A DNA stretch of 64,000 nt from Bin5 sp965207495 (GCA_965207495.1 OZ242287.1:1612001-1676000), one strand, 5' to 3'; positions 25,753-34,642 are shown, counted from the stretch's first letter. Numbers and translations are program-made. Notes: generated from the sequence alone by a model not told the origin.

Positions 25753-26220
25753 TTAGCCGTTCATCGTCTCGGCGGCAGCTTGCACCGCGCGTACGATATT
25801 GTGATATCCGGTACAGCGGCACAGATTCCCCTCCAGGCCGTGGCGAATCTCATCTTCGCTCGGCTGCGGATTCGTGCTCAGCAGGTCGACGCAGGAGATT
25901 ATCATGCCCGGCGTGCAGAAGCCGCACTGCAGTCCATGGTTGTCCCAAAAGGCCTGCTGCATTGGATGATATTCCCCGTTGGCCAAGCCCTCGATCGTCG
26001 TAATCTCGCTGCCGTCTGCCTGGACCGCCAGCACCGTGCATGACTTGACCGCCTGCCCATCGAGCAAAATGGTGCATGACCCGCACTGGCTCGTGTCGCA
26101 GCCGATCTTCGTTCCCGTCAGGCCCAGTTCCTCGCGCAGAAGATGCGCGAGCAGAAGCCTTGGCTCAACCTCCTGACTGACGCTTGCGCCATTTACCTCC
26201 AGTTCGATGGATATACCCAT
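25753..26220 (-). CDS. coxS: CO-dehydrogenase-like [2Fe-2S] small subunit
   Basis: The 155-aa protein holds two [2Fe-2S] clusters of the xanthine-dehydrogenase family. The plant-type motif reads GCDTSQCGSC then C at VKSC. The second, helical motif reads CGFCTPGM and CRCTGYHN. Length fits coxS. A very strong GAGGAGGAAG site precedes the ATG. It is 15 bp upstream of coxL in the transcription direction. Confidence 0.95.
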   Translation of the reverse strand: MGISIELEVNGASVSQEVEPRLLLAHLLREELGLTGTKIGCDTSQCGSCTILLDGQAVKSCTVLAVQADGSEITTIEGLANGEYHPMQQAFWDNHGLQCGFCTPGMIISCVDLLSTNPQPSEDEIRHGLEGNLCRCTGYHNIVRAVQAAAETMNG

Positions 26221-26259
26221 AGAGCTTCCTCCTCTTTTGGAGTCTTGAAGAATTACAAA

Positions 26260-27015
26260 CTATTTTGCTTTGCCGAAAAGTTGCCGCCACATCCACACTA
26301 TGGCGGCGAAACCAGCCAGCATGTAAAGGACCTTGCGCCCGTTGCTGTCGACATTGATCTCTTTGGCAAGGTCTGATACTACATCTCTGGCCACATTGAT
26401 GCCTACTTCCATTGTCGAGGGGGTAGCCACTTCAGGTTGGGGCGTTGCACCGGCCGTGCCTCCCTGTGGAGCCGGACCGTGGGCACCGCCGACACCGCCT
26501 GATTCAGAAGCCGCTGCCGTGCCATTCGAAGGCGCGACTGCATCCGCCGTCTCAGCCTCCTCCGGCGCGGGCTGTAGACGCGCGGCAATAATGCTCTCCA
26601 GCGACTGCAGTCCCTGCCGGGTCAGCGAACGCGCTGTGCTGTCAACCAGGCGCTGCCCCACGCTGGCGATACGCCCGCTCAGCTGCGCGTCACCGTCATA
26701 ATGCAGCGTAGTCGGTGCGTCGCCTTCCAGGCGCAGTGTCCCCACGCCCTTTACATAACCGGGCCGTCCCTGTCCGGCAATCTCCATCCGGTAGCCATTG
26801 GGCGCATCAATCTCATCCAATGTGACCTTCCCGTTGAAACTGCCCTGTACCGGCCCCACGCGTATGCTGATCTCGCCGCTGAATTCGTTCTCGGAAGTCT
26901 TTTCCAAGCGCTTGCAACCTGGCAGAATTCGTGAAAGCACATCGGGATCCAGCAATGCCTCAAATACTTCGTCTTTGGGAGCCTCAAAACTGTGTGTGCC
27001 CGCCAATTTGACCAT
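26260..27015 (-). CDS. coxG: CoxG-like SRPBCC protein with a C-terminal membrane anchor
   Basis: CoxG proteins have a START/SRPBCC fold that binds a hydrophobic ligand; in mycobacteria CoxG links CO dehydrogenase to menaquinone. The first 150 residues carry the fold (GTHSFEAPKDEVFEALLDPDVLSRILPGCKRLEK). A disordered Ala/Gly/Pro-rich linker follows at about 155-210. The end is a hydrophobic helix (VLYMLAGFAAIVWMWRQLF) that would anchor it to the membrane. It is the first cox gene, 39 bp before coxS. The layout supports electron delivery from the hydroxylase to the quinone pool. Confidence 0.92.
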   Translation of the reverse strand: MVKLAGTHSFEAPKDEVFEALLDPDVLSRILPGCKRLEKTSENEFSGEISIRVGPVQGSFNGKVTLDEIDAPNGYRMEIAGQGRPGYVKGVGTLRLEGDAPTTLHYDGDAQLSGRIASVGQRLVDSTARSLTRQGLQSLESIIAARLQPAPEEAETADAVAPSNGTAAASESGGVGGAHGPAPQGGTAGATPQPEVATPSTMEVGINVARDVVSDLAKEINVDSNGRKVLYMLAGFAAIVWMWRQLFGKAK

Positions 27016-27285
27016 GTTAGTCAGTGCTCTTTCCTGTTATAGGTTTCCCTTAACTGAACAATCGCATTGTTAGGGGTCTGAAATGCGAGCCGAACGAGAA
27101 GCCCGTCCATCGAACTGTGTTCAAGGTCGGTGATAAGCCGTTGCCGAATGTTCCGCCGACACAGGTCCCGGCACGGCAAAGAGGATTAGGAGATTCCGTT
27201 AAGGATATAGTGCGCGAGATTATAGCCTACCGTATGCATAAGGGCAAGCAAGGCCAATCCGATAAGTGCGCCGAAATTGATGATT

Positions 27286-27840
27286 CTACGCCTCCCGCGT
27301 ATCGACTACAACAGTTCCTGCCAACAGGTCATGGACGCTCTGGCCCCTCGGCGACAGCGCCGCAGTCAGTATGTAAGTCAATATCAAGATGCCAACCATT
27401 GCGTATTGTAACGAAAGTCGATTTGGTATGCCCTCTTGCGAGTTGGCCCAAACCAGGAAGAGGTGGTTCACTTCAAACGGGATCAACATGACCACAGTGC
27501 GTATCAACGCACGTCTGGCGCCAACCGGCCCCCCGTGCACCGGCTCCAAGCGCAAACCGAGCCAGCGCATCATCAGCGTCGCCTGCGCCGAGAATCCCAG
27601 CGTGCCCGTGTAATAGAGGATTAGAGGAAAGTCGACCGTTCCCAGCAACCACAAATGATAGACGCCTTTGGATATACCGGACCCGCTCAACACACTTTGC
27701 ACCAACGGATTCAGCCTCAGCACAATGAGCAAGCCCTGCAACAGTAGCAAGCCGGCAAACAGCAGAATGATTTCTGCGCAGTAGCTGAATACCCTTCTGC
27801 CAATTGACGCGTTCCGGTGCTGAGAGACGGTGGTCGCCAC
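27286..27840 (-). CDS. RDD-family membrane protein
   Basis: This is a small membrane protein with an RDD-type domain. It has about four hydrophobic segments and ends with RGQSVHDLLAGTVVVDTREA, the typical RDD C-terminus (QSxHDxxAGTxVV). I prefer the GTG at 27840, reading MATTVSQHRN, because GGAGAG precedes it; a longer GTG start at 27897 lies within a hairpin (GCCCCAC and GTGGGGC arms at 27891-27910). Its role is unknown; RDD proteins have been linked to ion homeostasis and to membrane assembly. It precedes coxG by 270 bp of gene-free sequence. Confidence 0.8.
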   Translation of the reverse strand: MATTVSQHRNASIGRRVFSYCAEIILLFAGLLLLQGLLIVLRLNPLVQSVLSGSGISKGVYHLWLLGTVDFPLILYYTGTLGFSAQATLMMRWLGLRLEPVHGGPVGARRALIRTVVMLIPFEVNHLFLVWANSQEGIPNRLSLQYAMVGILILTYILTAALSPRGQSVHDLLAGTVVVDTREA

Positions 27841-27983
27841 TTGGGCTCTCCTTGTCCGAGAGGGCAGAAATGCGTATAGTCCTGTGGAACGCCCCACCTG
27901 AATGTGGGGCCGCTACACTATGACTGAATCAGATTACATCGGCAAATCGGAGCGCCCCCACCAAACCACAAGTGGAGAAACTA

Positions 27984-29141
27984 ATGCGCATTTCCTCGAT
28001 CAAAGCCTTCGCTCTCAAAATACCGCCTGCCAGCGTCAGTTCAGGGGCGGGCGGCGACCAAATTGAGACTTACGGCGATTATACAATTGCCGCCGATGCC
28101 TGGACTTCGATCTACTCCCGTAACCATGAGACCTGCCTGGTGCGCCTGGAGACCGACGACGGTCTGGTCGGCTGGGGAGAAGGGCAGGCTCCGGTCGCGC
28201 CCGGCGTCACCGCGGCCATCGTGGAGGAACTGTGCGCGCCTCTTCTCCTGGACAAAGACCCTTTCGACGTGGAATATCTCTGGTACCGCCTCTACAGCGC
28301 CATGCGGGAGCGAGGCCATATAACCGGCTTCTACGTAGACGCGCTGGCGGCCGTCGATCTGGCTTTATACGACCTTTTGGGAAAGGCGCTAAACAAGCCG
28401 GTCTACAAGCTTCTCGGCGGCAGCTTTCGTCCCGACGTGCAAGTCTACGCCGGCATGGGCGGCACAGAGCCCAACGCAGCCGTCGCCAGCGCCACCGCAC
28501 TGCTCGCCGCCGGCTACCGCGCCCTCAAACTGCACCTGCGCATGCCCAATCCGCAGATTCTTGCTGTCGTAGAAGCGGTGCGCCAAGCAGCTGGGCCTGA
28601 AGTCGAGTTACTCGTAGATGTGCACGGCACCCGTGATGTGTCGGGTGCAATTGAACTGGGGAGGGGTTTGGAAGCGTTAGGGGTGCGCTGGCTGGAAGCG
28701 CCCTGCCAGCCCGAGGACATCCGCGGTCAGGCCGAGATCGCCCGCGCCCTGGCAATGCAGGTAGCCACCGGCGAGTGGCTGCGCACCGTCTGGGAGTGGC
28801 GCGACTGGATTGCGCTGCGCGGCTTCGACGTCGCCATGCCCGACATCGCCCGCACCGGCCTCTCCGAAGGCAAGCGTATCGCCGCGCTCTGCGACAGCTT
28901 CAACCTGCCCATTGCCCCCCACGTCGGCGGTGGCGGCATCCTGTCCGTGGCCGCTACCATCCACTACTCACTGGCGATCCCCAACTTCCAGATCATGGAG
29001 CACGGCCACGAGTCTCTCGCCTGGAAGGGGACCATCGCACAATCCTACCCGATTCCGCAGGACGGCCGCTTTGCAGCCCCGCTGGAACCAGGCCTGGGTG
29101 TCACGATCGACGAGGACGCGGTGGCCAGTTACTCAAGCTGA
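27984..29141 (+). CDS. Mandelate racemase/muconate lactonizing enzyme family protein (enolase superfamily)
   Basis: Members abstract a proton alpha to a carboxylate, using Mg2+, typically dehydrating acid sugars. The 385-aa product has the N-terminal capping domain and a TIM barrel. Visible features are LKLHLR (the KxK-position strand, here KLH), metal ligands in LLVDVHG, WLEAPCQPED and VATGEW, MPDIARTGLSEGKRIA, and the base region PIAPHVGGGG with a His. The Asp/Glu/Glu ligands and the His suggest a mandelate-racemase-like subgroup, but the substrate cannot be assigned. The ATG at 27984 follows GTGGAG. It is a single-gene unit converging on higA. Confidence 0.9.
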   Translation: MRISSIKAFALKIPPASVSSGAGGDQIETYGDYTIAADAWTSIYSRNHETCLVRLETDDGLVGWGEGQAPVAPGVTAAIVEELCAPLLLDKDPFDVEYLWYRLYSAMRERGHITGFYVDALAAVDLALYDLLGKALNKPVYKLLGGSFRPDVQVYAGMGGTEPNAAVASATALLAAGYRALKLHLRMPNPQILAVVEAVRQAAGPEVELLVDVHGTRDVSGAIELGRGLEALGVRWLEAPCQPEDIRGQAEIARALAMQVATGEWLRTVWEWRDWIALRGFDVAMPDIARTGLSEGKRIAALCDSFNLPIAPHVGGGGILSVAATIHYSLAIPNFQIMEHGHESLAWKGTIAQSYPIPQDGRFAAPLEPGLGVTIDEDAVASYSS

Positions 29142-29187
29142 GATATGAATCTCATCTAAATCCGGACTGGCGATAACCTTGATGCTC

Positions 29188-29523
29188 TCAAGCGATCGAC
29201 GTTGCGCTTGGACCGGCGGCCCTTGTTGTCTCTCTCGGCCTCACACTTTTGACAATCTCACTACCTGATTCGATCTCAGCCACGCGAAGTTCAAAGGCCT
29301 TTTGCAGGTTCAACCAGAGTTGTGGAGTGGTCCCAAAATACCTAGAAAGTCGAAGCGCCATGTCGGCTGAAACGCCGCGTTTTTCATGCAGGATGGCCGT
29401 AACTCGGTCTCCCGGAACAGCCAGTGCGTTCGCCAGCGCTTCCGCCGATATGCCAAGCTCTTCCAGCTCTTCCTTTAGAATTTCGCCGGGATGTATAGGT
29501 CGCATACCGTTAGTTACACTCAT
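29188..29523 (-). CDS. higA: HigA-family antitoxin (XRE helix-turn-helix)
   Basis: The 111-aa protein starts RPIHPGEILKEELEELGIS and continues with the helix-turn-helix AEALANALAVPGDRVTAILHEKRGVSADMALRLSRYFGTTPQLWLNLQ. This is the canonical HigA/VapI antidote pattern. A clean AGGAG site precedes the ATG. It lies 11 bp downstream of the higB remnant, in the usual toxin-first HigBA order. With the toxin inactivated it may persist as a free transcription regulator or simply be decaying. Confidence 0.9.
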   Translation of the reverse strand: MSVTNGMRPIHPGEILKEELEELGISAEALANALAVPGDRVTAILHEKRGVSADMALRLSRYFGTTPQLWLNLQKAFELRVAEIESGSEIVKSVRPRETTRAAGPSATSIA

Positions 29524-29534
29524 TTACGTGCTCC

Positions 29535-29816
29535 TTAACGATGGTAGTCCACGATCTCCATGTCGTAGGGCCCGTGATCTCCCCAGCGGAAGCAGATTCG
29601 CCACTGACGATTAATCCTTATACTAAACTCTCCAACCCGATCGCCTATCAGCGCTTCCAAACGGTTGCTGGGCAGACCAGCCAGGTCTGCAAGTGATTCC
29701 GCGTTGTCAAGCACTGTCAACCGACGGACAGCTTGGTCAGCGAAGCCCTAGAATTCCCGAACACGCTGACCGCCGAAAAACCTTTCGGTCTTTCGTTCCC
29801 TGAAACTTTGAATCGT
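29535..29816 (-). pseudogene. higB: HigB-family toxin remnant (nonsense mutation and lost start)
   Basis: Reading the minus strand from 29816 gives a 93-residue HigB in one frame, interrupted once. The segment IQSFRERKTERFFGG, then a stop, then GFADQAVRRLTVLDNAESLADL, then SNRLEALIGDR, RINRQWRICFRW and MEIVDYH match HigB along its length. The codon where the initiator would lie (29816-29814) is ACG instead of ATG. The interrupting codon at 29750-29748 is TAG, one base from CAG (Gln). Only a 61-residue C-terminal fragment from a TTG at 29720 stays open. Two lesions in one gene argue for real decay rather than one sequencing error. The RNase-fold core residues survive in the fragment. Confidence 0.8.
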
Positions 29817-30013
29817 TATAGCGCCTGAAGACAATCGATCATATCTGATGGACTCTGCGGCGAAACGATTGGAACTAAGTCTCCCAAACAATAAGGCTTC
29901 CATCCCCCATTACGGATTCCTTGAGTAGGATACTCCGCGAATTCATTTACCATTTCAATTACTCTACGATCTCCATTTAGCCTGTTCTGAACGGCGATGA
30001 AACATTCCCGTCC
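29817..30013. other. Gene-free stretch upstream of the higB remnant
   Basis: No coding sequence or strong structure is evident in these 197 bp. In the higB frame there is an upstream TTG seven codons before the ACG, without a ribosome-binding site, so rescue of the toxin start is unlikely. Confidence 0.4.
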
Positions 30014-30493
30014 TCACAACCTCAGAGCCGCGCGAATATCTCCCAAATGCCCAACCTCATGGGCGTGGATCGTCTCGTAATACTGGGCCACTGTGATCTC
30101 GCCCCGTGACGCGTGCCGCCCCGTCAATTCCCACTCGCCGTCGTCGAGAGATTCCATCACCTCCAGCGTCTTGGCGCGGGTAGAAACCGCGTTAGCCATC
30201 AGTTCTTCAGGCGAAACATCACCAGTCCGCCGGATTAAACCGGCGTTCCAGCGCTCCAGGTCGAAATCCTCCGGAACTGTCTCCTCGCCTTTGCGAATCC
30301 TATGGACATGGATGCTCATGCCCCGTTCACTCTCGACCAGATGCGCGAGGACCGTGGCAACCGTCCAGGTCTCGCCCTCGGCAAAAACCGTCGCTTGCCA
30401 CTGCTCCGGCGCGAGGCCTTTGAGGAGCTCGAACAGCGCCTCGCGGGACTCGCTAAGCTTCCCCTGCCACTGAGCACTTCGTTCTGCGGACAT
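30014..30493 (-). CDS. DinB-family protein
   Basis: DinB/YfiT-like proteins are four-helix bundles with a metal site of three histidines; several are thiol transferases or hydrolases. The 159-aa protein shows TWTVATVLAHLVESERGMSIHVHRI with one metal His and ETIHAHEVGHLGDIRAALRL with the C-terminal His pair. Length is typical. ATG follows GGAGAATGAGAG. It is divergent from the cupin gene. The substrate is unknown. Confidence 0.85.
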   Translation of the reverse strand: MSAERSAQWQGKLSESREALFELLKGLAPEQWQATVFAEGETWTVATVLAHLVESERGMSIHVHRIRKGEETVPEDFDLERWNAGLIRRTGDVSPEELMANAVSTRAKTLEVMESLDDGEWELTGRHASRGEITVAQYYETIHAHEVGHLGDIRAALRL

Positions 30494-30670
30494 CTCTCAT
30501 TCTCCACTGGTATAGATGGGGCAGTATTTCGTGTCTCCACGCCATCCCTATGGTATACTTGCATGGCGAAATCCACCGTAGTTGCCAAACCTCCGAACTG
30601 GAACGACCTCATCTGTTGGACTCTTCCAGCTTCCGCCGCCCGAAGAGCCCTTCTCACAGGAGCAATGACA

Positions 30671-31069
30671 ATGAAAGGTAAGTTTATCACTGGCTCGACA
30701 ATGGAGCGAGATCAAATGGATTGGGGCGTTATGGGCTGGGCCAGCCGCCCCGCTACTACCGCCGCCCGCGATCTGGTCGTCATCGAGGTGACGCTGGAAA
30801 CCGGACAGGGCCATGCCTTTCACAAGCACCCTGATCAGGAGGAAGTAATCTACGTCATAGACGGCACAATTGAGCAGTGGATCGAGCAGGAAAAGCAGCA
30901 ACTCTCCGCCGGCGATTCTGCATTTATCGGCGCCGACGTCGTCCACGCCTCCTACAACGACTCCGGCAGCCCCGCCAAACTGCTTGCCATTCTCGGCCCC
31001 TGTATCGGTGAGGAAGGCTACGCACTCGTCGAGGTAATCGAAGAGGAGCCCTGGCGTTCGCTGCGCTGA
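30671..31069 (+). CDS. Cupin-domain protein
   Basis: A single small cupin barrel of about 132 residues. Motif 1 reads HAFHKHPDQEEVIYVIDGTIEQWI, keeping the HxH, Glu and Gly spacing of metal cupins; motif 2 contributes a third His in GADVVHASYNDSG. An AGGAG lies upstream of two close ATGs (30665 and 30671); the second has the better spacing. It is 52 bp before the Gfo/Idh/MocA gene on the same strand and may share its transcript. It may isomerise or sense a sugar derivative, but no substrate is evident. Confidence 0.85.
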   Translation: MKGKFITGSTMERDQMDWGVMGWASRPATTAARDLVVIEVTLETGQGHAFHKHPDQEEVIYVIDGTIEQWIEQEKQQLSAGDSAFIGADVVHASYNDSGSPAKLLAILGPCIGEEGYALVEVIEEEPWRSLR

Positions 31070-31121
31070 AGCCCTTCAACCAATTCATAAACAGACGGAC
31101 CACGCAGACAGGATTCTCCTC

Positions 31122-32213
31122 ATGACCAACAAGTACCGCATGATTCAGGTCGGGACGGGCGGACAGGGCAACGGCTGGTGCTCCCGGTTCCTGCCACCCA
31201 ATATCGCCGACGGCCGCATCGAAGTGGTCGCCGCCGTGGACGTAAACCCCGATGTCCATATTAACGCCCAGCAGCATCTCGGTCTGCCGCCAGAGAAATG
31301 CTACACCGACATCGAGCGCGCCTTCGACGAAAACCCGGCCGACTTCTGTTCCATCGTCGTGCCTCCCAACTTTCACGAATCGGTCGTTGATGTCGCCCTC
31401 GCCCACGACATGCACATCATCTCGGAAAAACCGATCGCCGATACGCTTGAAGGCTCGGTGCGCATCGCCGCAAAAGTGAAGCGGGCGGGCAAGAAGATGG
31501 GCGTGACCATGAGCCATCGATTCGACCAGGACAAGACAACCCTGCGTCGCGAGCTGCGCTCAGGGCGGGCCGGCACCATCGATTACATCGTCTGCCGTTT
31601 TACCTGTGGACTGCGCAACTTCGGCGACTGGGGCGCCAGTTTTCGCCATACCATGGAAGAGACCCTCATGATCGAAGGGTCTGTTCACCACCTCGACATT
31701 GTCGCCGACCTGGCCGACTCCAAATGCGATACGCTCTATGCCCAGACCTGGAACCCAACCTGGGGAGAGTACAATACCGGCTCGCAGGGCCACGTCATGA
31801 TGACCTTCGAGAACGGAACGCGCGCATTCTACGAAGGGGCTAAGACCAACGCCAGCGGCTTCAACGGCTGGGCGCAAGAGTATTTCCGCGCCGAATGTGA
31901 ACATGAGACCCTGATCATGGACTGCCGCCGTATCGAACGCTTCCCCTACCAGCCGAGGCTGTACAGCCGCGAAGGCCAGGGCGAGGAAGTTCAGCTCATG
32001 GAGCAGGCCAAGTGGAGAAACGAGTGGCTCATCGCCCAGTTTCTGGATTGGCTGGACGGCGGCCCGCCTATGGAGACCAACGTCGAGGCCAACCTGCAGT
32101 CGGTTGCACTGATCTTCGCCGCTATCCAGAGCAGTCACACCGGCCAACCGGTAAAAGTACAGGAGTTCCTGCGCCAAGCCCAGGATGAGGAAGAGAGGGC
32201 CCACGCAGCCTGA
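31122..32213 (+). CDS. Gfo/Idh/MocA-family oxidoreductase
   Basis: This is an NAD(P)-dependent sugar or inositol dehydrogenase-like enzyme. The 363-aa product begins with a Rossmann motif (MIQVGTGGQGNGWCSRF), has the family's EKP motif in IISEKPIADTLEG (Lys in the active site), and a C-terminal alpha/beta domain with SVHHLDIVADLADS. The GGQGNGW variant of the glycine motif is a little unusual. It is part of a run of catabolic-looking genes (cupin, oxidoreductase, Tm-1-like pair). The substrate is unknown. Confidence 0.92.
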   Translation: MTNKYRMIQVGTGGQGNGWCSRFLPPNIADGRIEVVAAVDVNPDVHINAQQHLGLPPEKCYTDIERAFDENPADFCSIVVPPNFHESVVDVALAHDMHIISEKPIADTLEGSVRIAAKVKRAGKKMGVTMSHRFDQDKTTLRRELRSGRAGTIDYIVCRFTCGLRNFGDWGASFRHTMEETLMIEGSVHHLDIVADLADSKCDTLYAQTWNPTWGEYNTGSQGHVMMTFENGTRAFYEGAKTNASGFNGWAQEYFRAECEHETLIMDCRRIERFPYQPRLYSREGQGEEVQLMEQAKWRNEWLIAQFLDWLDGGPPMETNVEANLQSVALIFAAIQSSHTGQPVKVQEFLRQAQDEEERAHAA

Positions 32214-32238
32214 TGTAGTGAATCTCACGGCAGGGAAC

Positions 32239-32274
32239 AAGAGGAGGGGCAGGTTGCCTCCCCTCATCTTTCTT
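32239..32274 (+). terminator. Possible terminator after the Gfo/Idh/MocA gene
   Basis: An imperfect GA-rich/CT-rich hairpin (GAGGAGGGGCA with TGCCTCCCCTC) is followed by ATCTTTCTT. Two mismatches in the stem weaken the call. Confidence 0.35.
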
Positions 32275-32443
32275 CACGCCATTTGGTTCATTGTGCCCTT
32301 TTTTCCATTTGGAAGTAGGCTCCCGTGCGCAAGACTGAGCCGCGGGAGTCACGCAAGTCACATAGAGCAATCTGTACCACGCAATTCGAACCAGTATCCC
32401 CACCGCCAGAGGCCCGGTTTCCAAATATCACAGGAGGAATGCC

Positions 32444-33664
32444 ATGTCCGGGACAGTTCTTCTCGTCGGCGCGCTGGACACCAAGGGCGCCGAGTACGCG
32501 TTCGTTAAGGATCTGATTGAAGCCTCAGGTCTGCAGACTCTCGTAGTCGATTTTGGCGTGATGGGCCAGCCGGCCTTCGAGCCCGATGTCAGCCGCGAGG
32601 ATGTTGCCATCGCCGGCGGTAGCAATCTGGCCTACCTGGCCTCGGGCACGCGCAAAGATGAAGCGATGCGGACAATGGCTCAGGGGCTGGCCTCCGTCGT
32701 AGAGCGTCTCTACAGCGAGGGCCGTTTCGAAGGCATTCTGGGGATGGGCGGCAGCGGCGGCACATCGATCGCTACCTCGGCTATGCGCACGCTGCCGGTT
32801 GGCGTGCCCAAAGTGATGGTTTCCACCGTCGGCGGCGGCGATGTAAGCGTCTATGCCGGCAGCAAGGACATCACTTTCATGCCGTCCGTCGTCGACGTGG
32901 CCGGCATCAACCGCCTCAGCCGTGCAATCTATGCCAATGCAGCCGGCGCCGTCGCCGGCATGGTGAAGACCGAAGCCGAGGCCACCGCCGACGAGCGACC
33001 GCTCATTGCCGCCTCCATGTTCGGCAACACCACCGCCGCCGTCGACCACGCCCGCGGCCTGCTGGAGGCCGAAGGTTACGAAGTTCTCGTCTTCCACGCC
33101 ACCGGCAGCGGCGGGCGCACCATGGAAGACCTCATCAGCGACGGCTACATCGCCGGCTGTCTCGACATGACCACAACCGAGCTGGCCGACGAAATATGCG
33201 ACGGCGTCTTCAGCGCAGGGCCGGACCGCGTTCAGGCCGCGCCCAGGCATGGCGTTCCCACCGTTATCGTTCCCGGCTGCGTAGATATGGCAAACTTCGG
33301 CGGCATCGAAACCGTGCCCGAACACTACCGCGAGCGCAACCTCTATCAGTGGAACCCGGAGGTCACTCTCCTGCGTACCAACGAGCAGGAGAACCGGCAA
33401 ATGGGCGCAATGCTTGCCGCGGCCGCCAACGCCGGCCAGGCCGGAAAGGTCTCCGTACTGATTCCCCTCGGAGGCGTCTCCATGTTGGACAGCGAAGACG
33501 ATCGCTTCTGGGACCCGGACGCTGATCAGGCCTGCTACGACGCCCTCAAAAACGACCTGCGCGCCGACATCCCACTGATCGAAGTGAACGCCAATATCAA
33601 TGACCCTGAGTTTGCCGAGAGTGCGGTCTCTCTGTTGCTGGAGATGCTGCAAGCGGAATCCTAG
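32444..33664 (+). CDS. Tm-1-like ATP-binding domain protein (UPF0261)
   Basis: The 406-aa protein matches the UPF0261/Tm-1-like family: VGALDTKGAEYAFVKDLIEASGL at the start, the glycine-rich GILGMGGSGGTSIATSAMRTLPVGVPKVMVSTV, and SMFGNTTAAVDHARGLLEAEGYEVLVFHATGSGGRTME. In plants the homologous domain forms the N-terminal part of tomato Tm-1, which binds a tobamovirus replication protein; bacterial members have no assigned reaction. AGGAGG stands before the ATG. The next gene, 69 bp on, encodes the other Tm-1 domain, so the two gene products probably form one complex. Confidence 0.93.
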   Translation: MSGTVLLVGALDTKGAEYAFVKDLIEASGLQTLVVDFGVMGQPAFEPDVSREDVAIAGGSNLAYLASGTRKDEAMRTMAQGLASVVERLYSEGRFEGILGMGGSGGTSIATSAMRTLPVGVPKVMVSTVGGGDVSVYAGSKDITFMPSVVDVAGINRLSRAIYANAAGAVAGMVKTEAEATADERPLIAASMFGNTTAAVDHARGLLEAEGYEVLVFHATGSGGRTMEDLISDGYIAGCLDMTTTELADEICDGVFSAGPDRVQAAPRHGVPTVIVPGCVDMANFGGIETVPEHYRERNLYQWNPEVTLLRTNEQENRQMGAMLAAAANAGQAGKVSVLIPLGGVSMLDSEDDRFWDPDADQACYDALKNDLRADIPLIEVNANINDPEFAESAVSLLLEMLQAES

Positions 33665-33733
33665 CCAGTCTCCCGATGCCACGCCGTACTCGCTACCAGA
33701 TAAGCTCGACGAAACGTCCAAGGAGCATTCCCT

Positions 33734-34567
33734 ATGTCGATCCCAAGACTGGAGATCATCGCCCGGCTCCAAGCCCAGCAAGCTGAGGGCAGGCCGATCG
33801 TCGGCTGCGGCGCCGGCACCGGCATCTCCGCCAAGTTTGCCGAAGCCGGCGGCGCCGACCTCATCATCATTTACAATTCCGGCCGTTTCCGCATGGCCGG
33901 CCGCGGTTCGCTCTCCGGCATGATGCCCTATGGCGACGCCAATGGCATCGTCGTCGAAATGGCGGCCGAGGTGCTCCCGGTCGTGCAGGACACACCAGTG
34001 CTAGCTGGCGTCTGCGGCACAGACCCCTTTCGCCTCAAGCACGTATTTCTCAAACAGCTCAAGGACATAGGCTTCAGCGGCGTGCAGAACTTCCCCACCG
34101 TCGGGCTCCTCGACGGCAACTTCCGCGAGAATCTGGAGGGCACCGGCATGGGCTATGACAAGGAAGTCGAGGCCATCGCCATCGCCCACCAGCTTGATAT
34201 GTTCACCGCGCCTTACGTCTTTACGCCTGAGGAGGCCACCGCAATGGCCGAGGCCGGCGCCGATCTCCTTGTCGCCCACGTCGGCCTCACCACCGCCGGC
34301 AGCATCGGCGCCGCAGTGTCCTTCACGCTGGAAGAGGCTGTCGACAAAGTGCAGGACATGGCCGCAGCCGGCCGCCGTGTCAATCCGGACCAGATCGTCA
34401 TCTGCCACGGCGGCCCTTTCGACGAACCCGACAACGTCGGCACTGCCCTGCAAATGATGCCCGGCATCGCCGGCTTCTTCGGCGCCTCCAGCATCGAACG
34501 CCTCCCCACCGAACGCGCTATCCGCGGCCAGGTTGAGGCGTTCAAGGGGATGGCGTTGGGGGGATAA
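33734..34567 (+). CDS. Phosphoenolpyruvate hydrolase-like TIM-barrel protein
   Basis: This 277-aa protein is a TIM barrel of the PEP_hydrolase/TIM-barrel signal-transduction group. Motifs include PIVGCGAGTGISAKFAEAGGADLIIIYNSGRFRMAGRGSLSGMMPYGDAN near the start and VQNFPTVGLLDGNFRENLEGTGMGYDKEVE in the middle. The family corresponds to the C-terminal domain of plant and fungal Tm-1-type fusions. AAGGAG precedes the ATG. It follows the UPF0261 gene and is surely co-transcribed. The reaction is unproven; the name derives from similarity to PEP-handling enzymes. Confidence 0.92.
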   Translation: MSIPRLEIIARLQAQQAEGRPIVGCGAGTGISAKFAEAGGADLIIIYNSGRFRMAGRGSLSGMMPYGDANGIVVEMAAEVLPVVQDTPVLAGVCGTDPFRLKHVFLKQLKDIGFSGVQNFPTVGLLDGNFRENLEGTGMGYDKEVEAIAIAHQLDMFTAPYVFTPEEATAMAEAGADLLVAHVGLTTAGSIGAAVSFTLEEAVDKVQDMAAAGRRVNPDQIVICHGGPFDEPDNVGTALQMMPGIAGFFGASSIERLPTERAIRGQVEAFKGMALGG

Positions 34568-34642
34568 GCCTGTCAGAAAGCGAAATGATCTTAGCCTGAG
34601 GAACCCAAACTTGACACATTTCCGTAGCGAAATGAGTGGACT

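Noticed and set aside
29748..29750. TAG in higB as a pyrrolysine or programmed readthrough codon
   Set aside because: No pyrrolysine genes are in view, and the start codon is also lost; decay is simpler.
32525..33781. A 418-codon open frame antisense to the Tm-1-like gene
   Set aside because: Composition is dominated by Gly, Asp, Val and His from reading the complement of a real gene; no motif.
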